Of a DNA stretch of 64,000 bases, positions 19,018-29,726 are shown piece by piece. Where the stretch lies: positions 1,860,001-1,924,000 of the forward strand of contig NZ_CP073092.1 in NCBI RefSeq assembly GCF_030506365.1. The letters are read 5' to 3'. The notes under the pieces were generated by a model, which was not told where the DNA came from, ran no database searches, and saw only the letters and a list, made by a program, of their open reading frames with translations. The position numbers were made by a program, and so were the translations under genes. Origin of the DNA: Corynebacterium tuberculostearicum. GTDB lineage: Bacteria; Actinomycetota; Actinomycetes; Mycobacteriales; Mycobacteriaceae. Each line of letters begins with the position of its first letter. The stretch's first letter is position 1.

Positions 19018-19051
19018 CCCCACTCTACCCCACTTTCCCCCACCTAACCCA
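19018..19051 (-). promoter_or_regulatory. Putative MraZ operator (four TGGG direct repeats)
   Basis: The minus strand reads TGGGT, then three TGGGG boxes, with centre spacings of 9, 10 and 10 bp. MraZ of E. coli binds TGGGN boxes repeated every 10 bp upstream of mraZ, so this array, 86-119 bp before the mraZ start, is a good autoregulatory operator candidate. Confidence 0.7.
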
Positions 19052-19331
19052 CTTAAAGCGGCGTGTCCCGCAGATTGCCCTCGATTACCTGCAGCTAGAT
19101 AGCAGTTTTTCCAGTGGGAAGAAATCCCACGAAAGGCCTTGACAGCCTGCCGCAACCACCTCTTTCACCCCACCCGCAACACCAACATAATGAGCCTCAC
19201 TCCGCACACCAACCCCATATGCTGTGTTATCAAGGACTTTTAGCTAAGTCCATGGGGCAACCACCCCACCATTGCCCACCCAGCGCCTCATCCGTGGGGC
19301 AAAGTGGGGAATTTTGGCGAGATACAAAAAT

Positions 19332-19364
19332 GCCCCGGTTGACCCTCACTGGGCCAACCGGGGC
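19332..19364 (-). terminator. Intrinsic terminator of the DUF3040 gene
   Basis: Minus-strand stem GCCCCGGTTG / CAACCGGGGC (with GGCC/GGT inside) followed by ATTTTTG, 18 bp past the stop. This isolates the gene from the dcw operon. Confidence 0.85.
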
Positions 19365-19382
19365 GAACTAAATGAAAAAGCG

Positions 19383-19781
19383 CTAACGCTCCTCAAAGCG
19401 GCGACGGAAGTTTTCCTCCAACTTGCCACTGACTCCACCACTGCGGGACGCGGACTTCTTTGCACGAGCGCCGGAATAATAACCCTGAGCAGAATGCCCA
19501 GATCCATCTCCGCGCAGCATCCACACGCCGGCGGCAAACATCACCAAAAAGCCCGCGATAGAAAGCACGATAAACCACAGGCTTTGCTGCGCGAGAGCAA
19601 CACCGCCGACAAGCATGCACAGCCCAACGACAACGAGCGCTACACCTCGGAGGGTTACCGCACCGCCAGATCCACCAAACGACGTAGGCTCAGAAACGGA
19701 AGCGCCAAACTTAGGATCGTCAGCAAGTAACGATTCCTCAATTTCACGGAGCGTGCGCTGCTCCTGCTCGGAAAGGGACAC
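19383..19781 (-). CDS. DUF3040 domain-containing membrane protein
   Basis: 132-residue protein of the actinobacterial DUF3040 family: N-terminal MSLSEQEQRTLREIEESLLADDPKFGAS, two adjacent membrane segments (about residues 43-63 and 66-88) separated by a tight turn, and a basic Ser/Arg/Lys-rich tail ending LEENFRRRFEER. Function unknown. It sits just upstream of mraZ in Corynebacterium and Mycobacterium and has its own terminator. RBS GGAGGAACAGTG precedes the start. Confidence 0.9.
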   Translation of the reverse strand: MSLSEQEQRTLREIEESLLADDPKFGASVSEPTSFGGSGGAVTLRGVALVVVGLCMLVGGVALAQQSLWFIVLSIAGFLVMFAAGVWMLRGDGSGHSAQGYYSGARAKKSASRSGGVSGKLEENFRRRFEER

Positions 19782-19890
19782 TGTTCCTCCAACTAGGGAT
19801 TGAGCTTCGGGCGGTAATAGTTCTATCTATATTAACGCCCAGAATAATCAGTATGTTCCCCAAAAGGTAGTGAGCGCCCCCACGGAGTGA

Positions 19891-20322
19891 CTACGCAGCA
19901 AAAGAGCCGAAAGTAGTCCCCGCCTCACTTTCATCCAAAAATTGTGCGGCATGCTGCATGAGGCCATAAACATATTCCTCGCTCGGCGCTTCATCCAGCC
20001 CCGAAGACACGCGCGCACGAGTCCGCGAATATCCCTTAAAGGATTCAGCCCACCGCTTGTCTTCCACACCGACGAGCGCTAAACGATCCCATGCACTGGA
20101 GGGAAGGCGGCGGCGCCGAGCCACTACAGATGCAGCTACTCGTGCGCCAGCAGTACGTAGAGCCGATTGGTACGCCACCTCCAAGGCTTGATCGAATCGC
20201 CCCTCAGCCGCATAACCGCGCGCCGCGTCTAATAATTCTCGTGCTTGAAAGAGGAACCGTGCCCGCTTGCCGCCTTCTCGCCCAAGAGAACGGGTACGGG
20301 TTGCCGAAATAATCTGTGCCAT
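19891..20322 (-). CDS. SAV_6107-family HEPN-domain protein
   Basis: 143-residue, mainly helical protein with the pattern FLFQARELLDAARGYAAEGRFDQALEVAYQSALRTAGARVA, typical of the SAV_6107 HEPN-like family found near dcw clusters of actinobacteria. The helical pair and paired A-x-x-A-x-R features recall HEPN folds, but I do not see a clear RxxxxH RNase motif, so nuclease activity should not be assumed. No operon partner within 100 bp. Confidence 0.75.
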   Translation of the reverse strand: MAQIISATRTRSLGREGGKRARFLFQARELLDAARGYAAEGRFDQALEVAYQSALRTAGARVAASVVARRRRLPSSAWDRLALVGVEDKRWAESFKGYSRTRARVSSGLDEAPSEEYVYGLMQHAAQFLDESEAGTTFGSFAA

Positions 20323-20549
20323 TGTCTTTGCCCTTAACTAAATAAATAACGTCGTTGAACTGCCCCCGACCCTAAGCAAGCCGCCAGACATTCCACCCTT
20401 GATAATAGTTCACCTGTTCGATTTGATCAACGTTAATTGCAGGCCACAACTTAACTGCAGCCCGCTTGTTCGATTCCCTATTGCGGCTTTCGAAGAACGG
20501 AGTGAGCCTCGCTTTCCCTCCGCTACAGACATCTGGTGTCATAGGAAGT

Positions 20550-21104
20550 GTGAGCTTTGAAATTCGCCGCCTAACCCCGCCGGAATTCTCCCTGCTAGCC
20601 CCGCAGTTGGTGGAAATCTACATCGAGGCAATGCACTACAATCCCGCGATCTTGCATAGCCGCATCTCAAGCTGGCGAAATGACGTGACCCGCCCCGGAT
20701 TCAGCGCGCAGATTGTCACCCATGACAATGGCATCGTTGGAGTGGCCTACGGCTTCTTAGGCTCCCCAGATAGCTGGTGGGACACTGAGCTTCGCCGGGG
20801 GCTCCGACTACAAGGCGGGCCCACCGAAGAGCAGTGGGATATTGTGCGCAACTACTTTGAGTTGGCAGAGATCCACGTCTTGCCGCAGTACCAGGGGCAC
20901 GGCCTAGGCAGAAAACTATTAGAGGGATTGCTATGGAATGCCCCGGCGCGCTACGCACTGTTGTCCACACCCGAGGTGCCGAACGAGGATAATGGCGCCT
21001 TCCGCCTTTATAGAGCCGCTGGCTTCTTCGATGTCCTCCGTGATCATCTCTACCCCGCCGATTCCCGCCCCTTTGCCATATTGGGCGCGAGCCTGCCGCT
21101 GTAA
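20550..21104 (+). CDS. GNAT family N-acetyltransferase
   Basis: About 184 residues with the acetyl-CoA-binding motif A, HVLPQYQGHGLGRKLLEGLLW (Q/RxxGxG/A pattern), preceded by a beta strand (FELAEI) and followed by LSTPEVPNEDNGAFRLYRAAGFFDVLRDHL. The substrate is unknown. The start is uncertain: GTG at 20550 (directly before FEIRRLTPPEF, with AGGA close upstream), GTG at 20502 or ATG at 20466 are all in frame. In C. glutamicum, as I recall, metF separates this gene from idsA; here only 50 bp does. Confidence 0.82.
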   Translation: MSFEIRRLTPPEFSLLAPQLVEIYIEAMHYNPAILHSRISSWRNDVTRPGFSAQIVTHDNGIVGVAYGFLGSPDSWWDTELRRGLRLQGGPTEEQWDIVRNYFELAEIHVLPQYQGHGLGRKLLEGLLWNAPARYALLSTPEVPNEDNGAFRLYRAAGFFDVLRDHLYPADSRPFAILGASLPL

Positions 21105-21154
21105 ACCTCTGTTATTTCTTGCGCAACCTAGCCGGTATCGTGTGGGGTGTGACT

Positions 21155-22234
21155 ATGCAGAATATTCCTGAGCTTGCGGACATCCCCGGTGCGGTGCGCG
21201 AGGAACTCGCCACCTTTCTCGATCAACGCCGAGAGCAGGTGGCCGCAATTGGCGCCCCTGTAACCAAGGCCGTGAGTTTTTTGGAATCCTTCGTGCTTGA
21301 CGGCGGCAAGCGAGTACGGCCTACCTATGCCTGGGCGGGCTACCTTGCCGCAGGTCGAGGAGAAGAAGATCCCGCGGCTATGCTCCGCGCGGCCGCCTCT
21401 TTGGAATTTATCCAGGCCTGCGCCCTTATCCACGATGACATTATCGATGCTTCCAATACCCGTCGCGGCAATCCTACGGTCCACCGGGGCGTCGAAAAGC
21501 TGCACCGCGAATCGGAATACTTGGGCGATCCAGAGTTCTTCGGCACCTCCGTAGCGATCTTGGTGGGCGATTTAGCGCTGGTGTACGCAGAGGACATGTT
21601 CCAAGATTCCGGCCTGAGTGCGGCCGCTTTGCACCGTGCTCGCAGCCCGTGGCGCGGCATGCGCACTGAGGTTATCGGCGGACAGCTCTTGGATATCTCT
21701 TTGGAGGCGGCAGGTTCCGAATCGGTAGAGCTGGCCAATTCCGTCAACCGCTATAAGACGGCCGCTTATACCATTGAACGCCCGCTGCACTTGGGCGCCG
21801 CTATCGCCGGTGCTAGCGAGGAACTTATCGCAGCCTTCCGCGGATATGGGCACGATATTGGCATTGCCTACCAACTGCGCGACGATCAGCTAGGGGTCTT
21901 TGGCGATCCCGCGGTGACCGGCAAACCTGCCGGCGATGATCTGCGCGAAGGCAAGCGAACCGAACTTTTGGCGCTAGCGCTCCACCGCGCAGATGAGTCT
22001 GATCCACAAGCTGCTGCTACGTTGCGCAAGCTCATTGGCCGCACCTCAGATCCCCAGGAGCTATCGCGCTTGGCCCAGATCATCGCTGATTCGGGCGCAC
22101 CAGAAGAAATTGAGCGCCGCATCGATGCCTTAACGCAATCGGGCCTGCAGCACCTGCACGCCGCACAGGTGGATCCCGCGGTGACCGAAACCCTAGAGCA
22201 GTTGGCGATCAAGGCCACTGCCCGCCGCAAGTAG
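21155..22234 (+). CDS. idsA: Geranylgeranyl (polyprenyl) diphosphate synthase IdsA
   Basis: Trans-isoprenyl diphosphate synthase that condenses IPP with allylic diphosphates; in C. glutamicum the homologue makes GGPP for carotenoid and probably polyprenyl carriers. The 359-residue protein has the first Asp-rich motif DDIID at 94-98, GGKRVRPTY (50-58) and the second Asp-rich motif YQLRDDQLGVFGD (about residue 245). The ATG at 21155 (MQNIPELADIPGAV) is preferred, with GGGGTG upstream. mptA, which consumes polyprenyl-phosphate mannose, follows after 8 bp. Confidence 0.93.
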   Translation: MQNIPELADIPGAVREELATFLDQRREQVAAIGAPVTKAVSFLESFVLDGGKRVRPTYAWAGYLAAGRGEEDPAAMLRAAASLEFIQACALIHDDIIDASNTRRGNPTVHRGVEKLHRESEYLGDPEFFGTSVAILVGDLALVYAEDMFQDSGLSAAALHRARSPWRGMRTEVIGGQLLDISLEAAGSESVELANSVNRYKTAAYTIERPLHLGAAIAGASEELIAAFRGYGHDIGIAYQLRDDQLGVFGDPAVTGKPAGDDLREGKRTELLALALHRADESDPQAAATLRKLIGRTSDPQELSRLAQIIADSGAPEEIERRIDALTQSGLQHLHAAQVDPAVTETLEQLAIKATARRK

Positions 22235-22242
22235 GTTGCGCC

Positions 22243-23733
22243 GTGGCAAAGACGTACTCTTTTCCCATTCCGCGCGCGCTGCCGCTGGGACTATCTGCCT
22301 CCTGCATTTTGTTGCTCGCGTCCTTTTCTGGCGGCGCCACCCGCAACCGTGGAGGACTCCTCGAAGCATTAAATATTGGCTTCTTGTCCTATGGGCACGG
22401 GCGCAATCTCGGCCTCGCGCTGTACTGGGTGGGTATTTTCCTCTTAGCCGCAGCGTGGGTGCTAGCTGGGCGCACCATCATTCGCCCGCAGCTCAAAAAT
22501 CCTCTGCCTGAGGGCGGCTTGCGGGACATCCAGCGCATCCTCATCGCCTGGGTAGCTCCCCTTTTATTAGCCGGGCCATTGGCCTCCCGCGATGTGTATT
22601 CCTACCTTATGCAAGGTGCAATGGTTCGCGATGGCTTCGATCCGTATACCGAAGGGGCCGCCGTTAACCCCGGGCCCTTCCTCCTTGAGGTATCACAAGA
22701 TTGGCGCAATACCACCACACCTTATGGTCCCCTTCACCTGTGGATAGGAGAACTGGTCACCAGCCTGGTAGGCGATAACGTCACTGCAGGCGTGGTGATC
22801 TATAAGATTCTTTCTCTGCTTGGGTTTGTTACCATCGCTTGGTCAATCCCCCACATCGCCCGCAAACTCGGTGCTGATCCGGCGGTAGCACTGTGGCTTG
22901 GTGTAGCTAATCCAGTTATTATCGTGCACCTTATCGGCGGCATGCATAATGAGTCGCTCATGGTGGGGCTCGTGTCTATCGGCCTGCTAGCGGCATTGCA
23001 TAAGCGCTTCCATGCCGCCCTCCTCCTCGTGGGCACGGCCGTGGCTATGAAGGCAACTGCGGTTATTGCGGCACCGTTTATCGTATGGTTGATGCTCCAC
23101 CACTACGCTCCCAAGGGCTCCAGTAAGTGGCGACAACTTGCTGTCTTTGTGCTATCTGGCATCGCCGCAGTGACAGAAATCATCGCCGCAGTAGCCTTCA
23201 TCACGTGGGTTTCCGGCACGTCATGGGGCTGGCTATCGCAGGTAAGCGGCAATTCCAAGGTGATTAACCCGCTGGCAGGTCCCACCTTGGCCACCGATAT
23301 TATCTTCCCAGCGGTACAAATATTTATGCCGGATGCATCCTATAACGCCATCCTGGCCGTCCTGCGCAGCATCGCCATGGCCTGCATGCTCATTGGGCTG
23401 GTGGCGGTGTGGTGGCTTTGCCGCAAGGACAACCGCGACGCCATTATGGGCACCGCGGCCGCGTACCAAGTTGCCTTTGTTTTCAATGCCGTGACCCTGC
23501 CGTGGTACTACGCCTCTATCTTTACCCTGATGGGCACCTTCCGGCCGCCGCTCTGGCTCATCAAATTCACCACCGGCGTGGCCCTGTTTATTGGCGTCTC
23601 GTTCTCCGGCGATGGCAATCACCAGCTCTACAACTGGTTCTGGGTGATCGGCATGATTGTGGTGGCGTGGTTTGCCACCCAGTGGATCTTTGAAGGCGTG
23701 CCTAAAAAGCGGCAGCCTGCGCGCGCCGAATAA
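22243..23733 (+). CDS. mptA: Polyprenol-phosphate-mannose alpha-1,6-mannosyltransferase MptA
   Basis: 496-residue GT-C integral membrane glycosyltransferase with about 12 membrane segments. The first large periplasmic loop carries LASRDVYSYLMQGAMVRDG with the GT-C catalytic acidic residue(s), then DPYTEGAAVNPGPFL and TTPYGPLHLWI. MptA elongates the alpha-1,6-mannan backbone of lipomannan from polyprenyl-P-mannose. MptA rather than its paralogue MptB is inferred from position next to idsA (NCgl2093 in C. glutamicum). Start is a GTG. Its last 32 bases overlap the convergent Rv2175c-type gene. Confidence 0.88.
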   Translation: MAKTYSFPIPRALPLGLSASCILLLASFSGGATRNRGGLLEALNIGFLSYGHGRNLGLALYWVGIFLLAAAWVLAGRTIIRPQLKNPLPEGGLRDIQRILIAWVAPLLLAGPLASRDVYSYLMQGAMVRDGFDPYTEGAAVNPGPFLLEVSQDWRNTTTPYGPLHLWIGELVTSLVGDNVTAGVVIYKILSLLGFVTIAWSIPHIARKLGADPAVALWLGVANPVIIVHLIGGMHNESLMVGLVSIGLLAALHKRFHAALLLVGTAVAMKATAVIAAPFIVWLMLHHYAPKGSSKWRQLAVFVLSGIAAVTEIIAAVAFITWVSGTSWGWLSQVSGNSKVINPLAGPTLATDIIFPAVQIFMPDASYNAILAVLRSIAMACMLIGLVAVWWLCRKDNRDAIMGTAAAYQVAFVFNAVTLPWYYASIFTLMGTFRPPLWLIKFTTGVALFIGVSFSGDGNHQLYNWFWVIGMIVVAWFATQWIFEGVPKKRQPARAE

Positions 23734-24070
23734 CCTCGCGGGCAAGGTGACCGTGCAGGGCATCGATCGGGCGGCCCGGCAGCGAGTCATCCTCGGTAAA
23801 GAGATGCTTGAAGATTTCGTCGTCCTTATAGCCGCCGTCTGTCAACACGGTAATTGCGGCAGTTACATGCTTGGCAATCACACCCTTGTCGTTGAAGAAG
23901 GCCAGAGGTACGCGCTTTCCTTCTGGGGAATCCCAGGCAATGAACTTTCGGTCCTGGAGCAGGTCATAAGCGCGCGTGATGGGTAGGTCTAGCTTTTCTG
24001 CCACCTGCTGCATGCTGAGCAGTTCTTCGTTAGCGAGCAAGGAATCGAGGGATTTTTCTTGGTTAGTCAC
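23702..24070 (-). CDS. Rv2175c-type DNA-binding protein
   Basis: About 122 residues with an N-terminal winged helix-turn-helix (ELLSMQQVAEKLDLPITRAYDLLQDRKFIAWDS) and the C-terminal helical region of the Rv2175c family. Rv2175c of M. tuberculosis binds DNA and is phosphorylated by PknL, encoded next door; phosphorylation blocks DNA binding. The GTG at 24070 (VTNQEKSLDSLL) is preferred because an ATG at 24118 would overlap the divergent pknL start and leave no promoter. Only 46 bp separate the two starts. Confidence 0.88.
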   Translation of the reverse strand: MTNQEKSLDSLLANEELLSMQQVAEKLDLPITRAYDLLQDRKFIAWDSPEGKRVPLAFFNDKGVIAKHVTAAITVLTDGGYKDDEIFKHLFTEDDSLPGRPIDALHGHLAREVIRRAQAAAF

Positions 24071-24116
24071 GTTTTCTACTTTAACGCGGGCTAGATGATC
24101 GGCCATACTGGGAAGC

Positions 24117-26869
<2,753 letters not shown>

Positions 26870-26898
26870 TCAAGCGCCTATCGCGAGTTAGTTAAATT

Positions 26899-27408
26899 CT
26901 AGATATTAATTCTATTGCCCCTAGACAGCGGAAGCACCTGGGCGCAGGCACGAAACTTGGCGAGGTTATGGCGGGCGTCGACAAGCGCATCGTGATTGCC
27001 CTTAGGCACAGCCGGCAGGCTAGGACGCCCCGCAAACTCCCAGTACTGCTTCAGCTCGCGGGTATAGCGTGGCATGCGCTTAGGCAATCCGGCCATATCG
27101 CCCCACAGCTGCGCCAAAACCACATGATCATAAGCGCCCACCCAAGCCCACAGCTCTACCGGGGTTGAGCTCTGGGTAAGAAACTCGAAGACCTCCGTGC
27201 GAATGGTCTCCAGAGGCTTCCATACTGGGTCCCGCGGGCTGGGCAGCTTAGCCAGTACATTGTCTTTGACCCAAGAATTGGCCTTGGACGGATCGAAATC
27301 CGTAGACACGGCGTAGTACTCGCTGCCATTCTCACCGACGATGCCGATGGAGACCAATTCAATGGTTTGTCCATCTTCGATAAATTCGGTGTCATAGAAG
27401 TAGCGCAC
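26899..27408 (-). CDS. RNase AS (polyadenylate-specific 3'-exoribonuclease, Rv2179c type)
   Basis: 169-residue DEDDh-fold exonuclease. The N-terminal motif is VRYFYDTEFIEDGQTIELVSIGIV with the metal-binding Asp and Glu in YDTEF, then WAWVGAYDHVVLAQLWG and the C-terminal ExoIII motif NHDALVDARHNLAKF (His/Asp). The M. tuberculosis homologue digests adenylate-containing RNA. I place the start at GTG 27408, giving MRYFYDTEF as in Rv2179c, rather than TTG 27417. Same strand as aroG, 44 bp upstream of it. Confidence 0.9.
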   Translation of the reverse strand: MRYFYDTEFIEDGQTIELVSIGIVGENGSEYYAVSTDFDPSKANSWVKDNVLAKLPSPRDPVWKPLETIRTEVFEFLTQSSTPVELWAWVGAYDHVVLAQLWGDMAGLPKRMPRYTRELKQYWEFAGRPSLPAVPKGNHDALVDARHNLAKFRACAQVLPLSRGNRINI

Positions 27409-27447
27409 GTCTCCCAAGCCTAGTGCCGCCTAGTCTGCGGCGATAAA

Positions 27448-27485
27448 TTGGCCCCTTAAAGAGACGGTTGTACACTTCTGGCGTG
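27448..27485 (+). promoter_or_regulatory. Putative leaderless promoter of mptC
   Basis: TTGGCC (27448-27453), a 17-bp spacer, TACACT (27471-27476), then 6 bp to GTG 27483. There is no Shine-Dalgarno, so transcription would start at the GTG. Confidence 0.5.
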
Positions 27486-28664
27486 AAGAAATCTTTGTGG
27501 TTTACTGCTTTGCCCTTGTGCCTCTCTGCCCTCGTGGCCCTTTGGTGGCTCATTGATATCCCGGAGCTTTTCTCCGGCCATTTTTCCACGTATTACCATA
27601 TTGACCTGGACGTTTACCGCGAAGGCGGGGCCGGCTTTGGCAGCGACCTCTATTCCAAGGACTACCTCGTTGGCAGCAATCGCGATGTCTCTCTTCCCTT
27701 CACCTATCCGCCCTTTGCGGCGCTGCTCTTTGCCCCACTGAGCTGGATTCCCCTCACTGCTGCAAGCATCCTGGTTTCTATCGCCTCCTTTCTTGCGCTG
27801 TGGGGCTGCATAGCCTTGGTTCTGCGCGCCGTTGATTGCCCTGGCTGGGCAGGCTGGGCGCTGCTAGCGGCAATGCTTACGGAGCCGGTAACGGAGACCT
27901 TTAGCTTCGGGCAGGTCAACATCCTGCTCACCGCACTCGTCGTGGTCGATATCCTCTGGCTGCGCCCCGGACGCGGCAGGGGCGTGCTTACCGGCATCGC
28001 TATGGCGATCAAGCTCACCCCTGCGGTATTTCTCGCCGTATTTTTCGTCCGCCGCGAATGGCGCGCATTTTTCAGCGCCCTCGGTTCCTTCCTGGCAGCC
28101 GGACTCATCGCCTTCGCCTGCAATCCGCATAGCTCCATCCAGTACTGGAGCGAAACGCTGCGCGATTCCAACCGCATAGGTGGACTTGCCTATAGCTCCA
28201 ACCAATCCCTGCGCGGTTTCTTTAGCCGCCTAATCCCCGAACACGCTGAAAAGCTGTGGCTTGTAGCCGTAGTCCTCGTCGTCGCCATCGTGTGGTTTGC
28301 CATGGAGCGCCTCTCCCACGAAAACCAGGCGGTACTCATGCTGCTGGCCGCATCAGTATCGCTCCTGTGCTCGCCGGTGTCATGGTCACACCACTTCATC
28401 TGGCTGGTATTGGCGGGCGTACTGCTAGTGGCGCGGCGCCACTGGGCGCTCGGTGCGCTGACGTGGCTGGCGCTTTTGGCCCGCGGTCATTGGCTTGTCC
28501 CCCATGCCAATGAGCAAGAGCTGGACTGGGCATGGTGGCAGCACATCGTGGGCAATGACTACGCCATCGTTACCGCTCTGCTGGTTCTTTGCTCGCTACC
28601 ATTGGCTCTACGACGGGCCGGCGCTTATCAATCCGCGGCGGAACCAGCGTCCAGCCAAGGATAG
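27483..28664 (+). CDS. mptC: GT87 alpha-1,2-mannosyltransferase MptC (Rv2181 type)
   Basis: 393-residue integral membrane GT-C enzyme of the GT87 family with about ten membrane segments. The first periplasmic loop has YYHIDLDVYREGGAGF with the acidic catalytic residues and LPFTYPPFAALLFAPL. MptC adds alpha-1,2-mannose branches to lipomannan/LAM using polyprenyl-P-mannose. MptC rather than MptD is inferred from synteny with Rv2178c-Rv2182c (aroG, RNase AS, mptC, plsC). GTG 27483 has a leaderless-type promoter; a TTG at 27468 is an alternative. The 3' end overlaps the convergent acyltransferase by 95 bp. Confidence 0.87.
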   Translation: MKKSLWFTALPLCLSALVALWWLIDIPELFSGHFSTYYHIDLDVYREGGAGFGSDLYSKDYLVGSNRDVSLPFTYPPFAALLFAPLSWIPLTAASILVSIASFLALWGCIALVLRAVDCPGWAGWALLAAMLTEPVTETFSFGQVNILLTALVVVDILWLRPGRGRGVLTGIAMAIKLTPAVFLAVFFVRREWRAFFSALGSFLAAGLIAFACNPHSSIQYWSETLRDSNRIGGLAYSSNQSLRGFFSRLIPEHAEKLWLVAVVLVVAIVWFAMERLSHENQAVLMLLAASVSLLCSPVSWSHHFIWLVLAGVLLVARRHWALGALTWLALLARGHWLVPHANEQELDWAWWQHIVGNDYAIVTALLVLCSLPLALRRAGAYQSAAEPASSQG

Positions 28665-29721
28665 GGACCTTCCCGAGGACCCAGAGCGCTACCGATGCCG
28701 CAGCGGAGTAGAAGAAGCACATTCCGATCCAGAACCAGGTGTTTTCCATCGGCCACTGGCCAGCAAGGCTCACCACATAATCGCGGTGGGCCATGAAGAA
28801 GCCGTACCCCAGCGTCATGCCGATTGGGTGGGCCAAGTAAATGGGCAGGGTATGCCGGCCCACGAACTTTACAAAAGTGGACAGAGCCGGAACATGGCTA
28901 ATAAGGACAGCACCAACAATGCCCGCTGGGGTTTCAAGCGTCTGCTCCGCAAAGCGGATCAACAGGTCTAGATCGCCTCGGCCAAGAATGTCCCCACCTG
29001 GCAGAGGCCACTGCACCGCTACCTCGCCTTCGACGGAATTCCAGGTGTGCCGGATGGTTAGTCCCGCGATGTAGCTGATGATTGCCGCGCCATATGCCCA
29101 CATAGAGCCCTTGCGGAAGGTGCCTTTAAAGGGTGCTTCGGCGGCGTCGGCAAACCGCGTAATAGGCCCGCGGAGATAGGCTGCACCGACGAAGATGGGC
29201 AAGAACATGATTGCCTTGCCAATAAAGTAATAATGATCCTGCCACGCTATAAACAGCAGCGGTGCAAAGCTCAGGCCAATGCCTGCCCACGCGGGCAACT
29301 TGCGTACGGCCCACAAAAATATATTGAAAAAGATAAGCGCGTGAATGAACCACGCCATGGTATGGCCCAGCAGCAGGTTATAGAGCAGATCCGTAAGCTG
29401 CAGATAAGGATCACCAAATACCCAGTGGTACTCGATGCGCTTAGTCCACAGCTCAACGGTCATCCACACCGTATAGGGCACGAGAAAAAACCAAAGGCGG
29501 CGGGTAAAAAGCTCGTTGAAAGAATAGCGAAAGATCTTGGTAGAGAAATAGCCGGATACGAGGAAAAACAAGGGCAGGCGAAGGGGATCCAGCCACATGT
29601 TTAGGTCAGCCAACCACGTTAGCTCACCTTCCGGAACCACCAGCGTGACGTGCAAGAGCACCACGCCGATAATGGATACGCCTTTAGCGGTATCTGGCCA
29701 AGCTAAGCGGGCCTTGGGAAT
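28570..29721 (-). CDS. Acyltransferase-3 family membrane acyltransferase (probable ATT start)
   Basis: Integral membrane O-acyltransferase (OafA/NodX-like) with about ten membrane segments. The family N-terminal signature appears as RLAWPDTAKGVSIIGVVLLHV (conserved Asp, GxxI, His), then LPLFFLVSGYF. This signature is only complete if translation starts upstream of the first GTG (29664). Upstream in frame, GGGGAGG is followed 8 nt later by ATT (29721-29719) and no ATG/GTG/TTG, giving 383 residues. The acceptor is unknown; location among mptC, plsC and pimB' suggests a lipoglycan or envelope glycolipid. The plsC stop lies within the SD-start spacer, so coupling is likely. Confidence 0.82.
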   Translation of the reverse strand: MPKARLAWPDTAKGVSIIGVVLLHVTLVVPEGELTWLADLNMWLDPLRLPLFFLVSGYFSTKIFRYSFNELFTRRLWFFLVPYTVWMTVELWTKRIEYHWVFGDPYLQLTDLLYNLLLGHTMAWFIHALIFFNIFLWAVRKLPAWAGIGLSFAPLLFIAWQDHYYFIGKAIMFLPIFVGAAYLRGPITRFADAAEAPFKGTFRKGSMWAYGAAIISYIAGLTIRHTWNSVEGEVAVQWPLPGGDILGRGDLDLLIRFAEQTLETPAGIVGAVLISHVPALSTFVKFVGRHTLPIYLAHPIGMTLGYGFFMAHRDYVVSLAGQWPMENTWFWIGMCFFYSAAASVALWVLGKVPILGWTLVPPRIDKRRPVVEPMVASKEPAER

Positions 29722-29726
29722 AGTGA

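Larger units (their letters stand above)
18933..19382. other. Gene-free region upstream of mraZ
   Basis: 450 bp that hold the mraZ ribosome-binding site (GTAAGGAAGG), a set of TGGG direct repeats (19018-19051), further loose TGGGG motifs on both strands (19250-19305) and, at the far end, the terminator of the DUF3040 gene (19332-19364). No convincing gene; a forward 85-codon frame (19114-19371) is His/Pro-rich without a ribosome-binding site. Confidence 0.6.

Noticed and set aside
19114..19371. 85-codon forward frame upstream of mraZ
   Set aside because: His/Pro/Ser-rich, no ribosome-binding site, no family, and it runs across the DUF3040 terminator.
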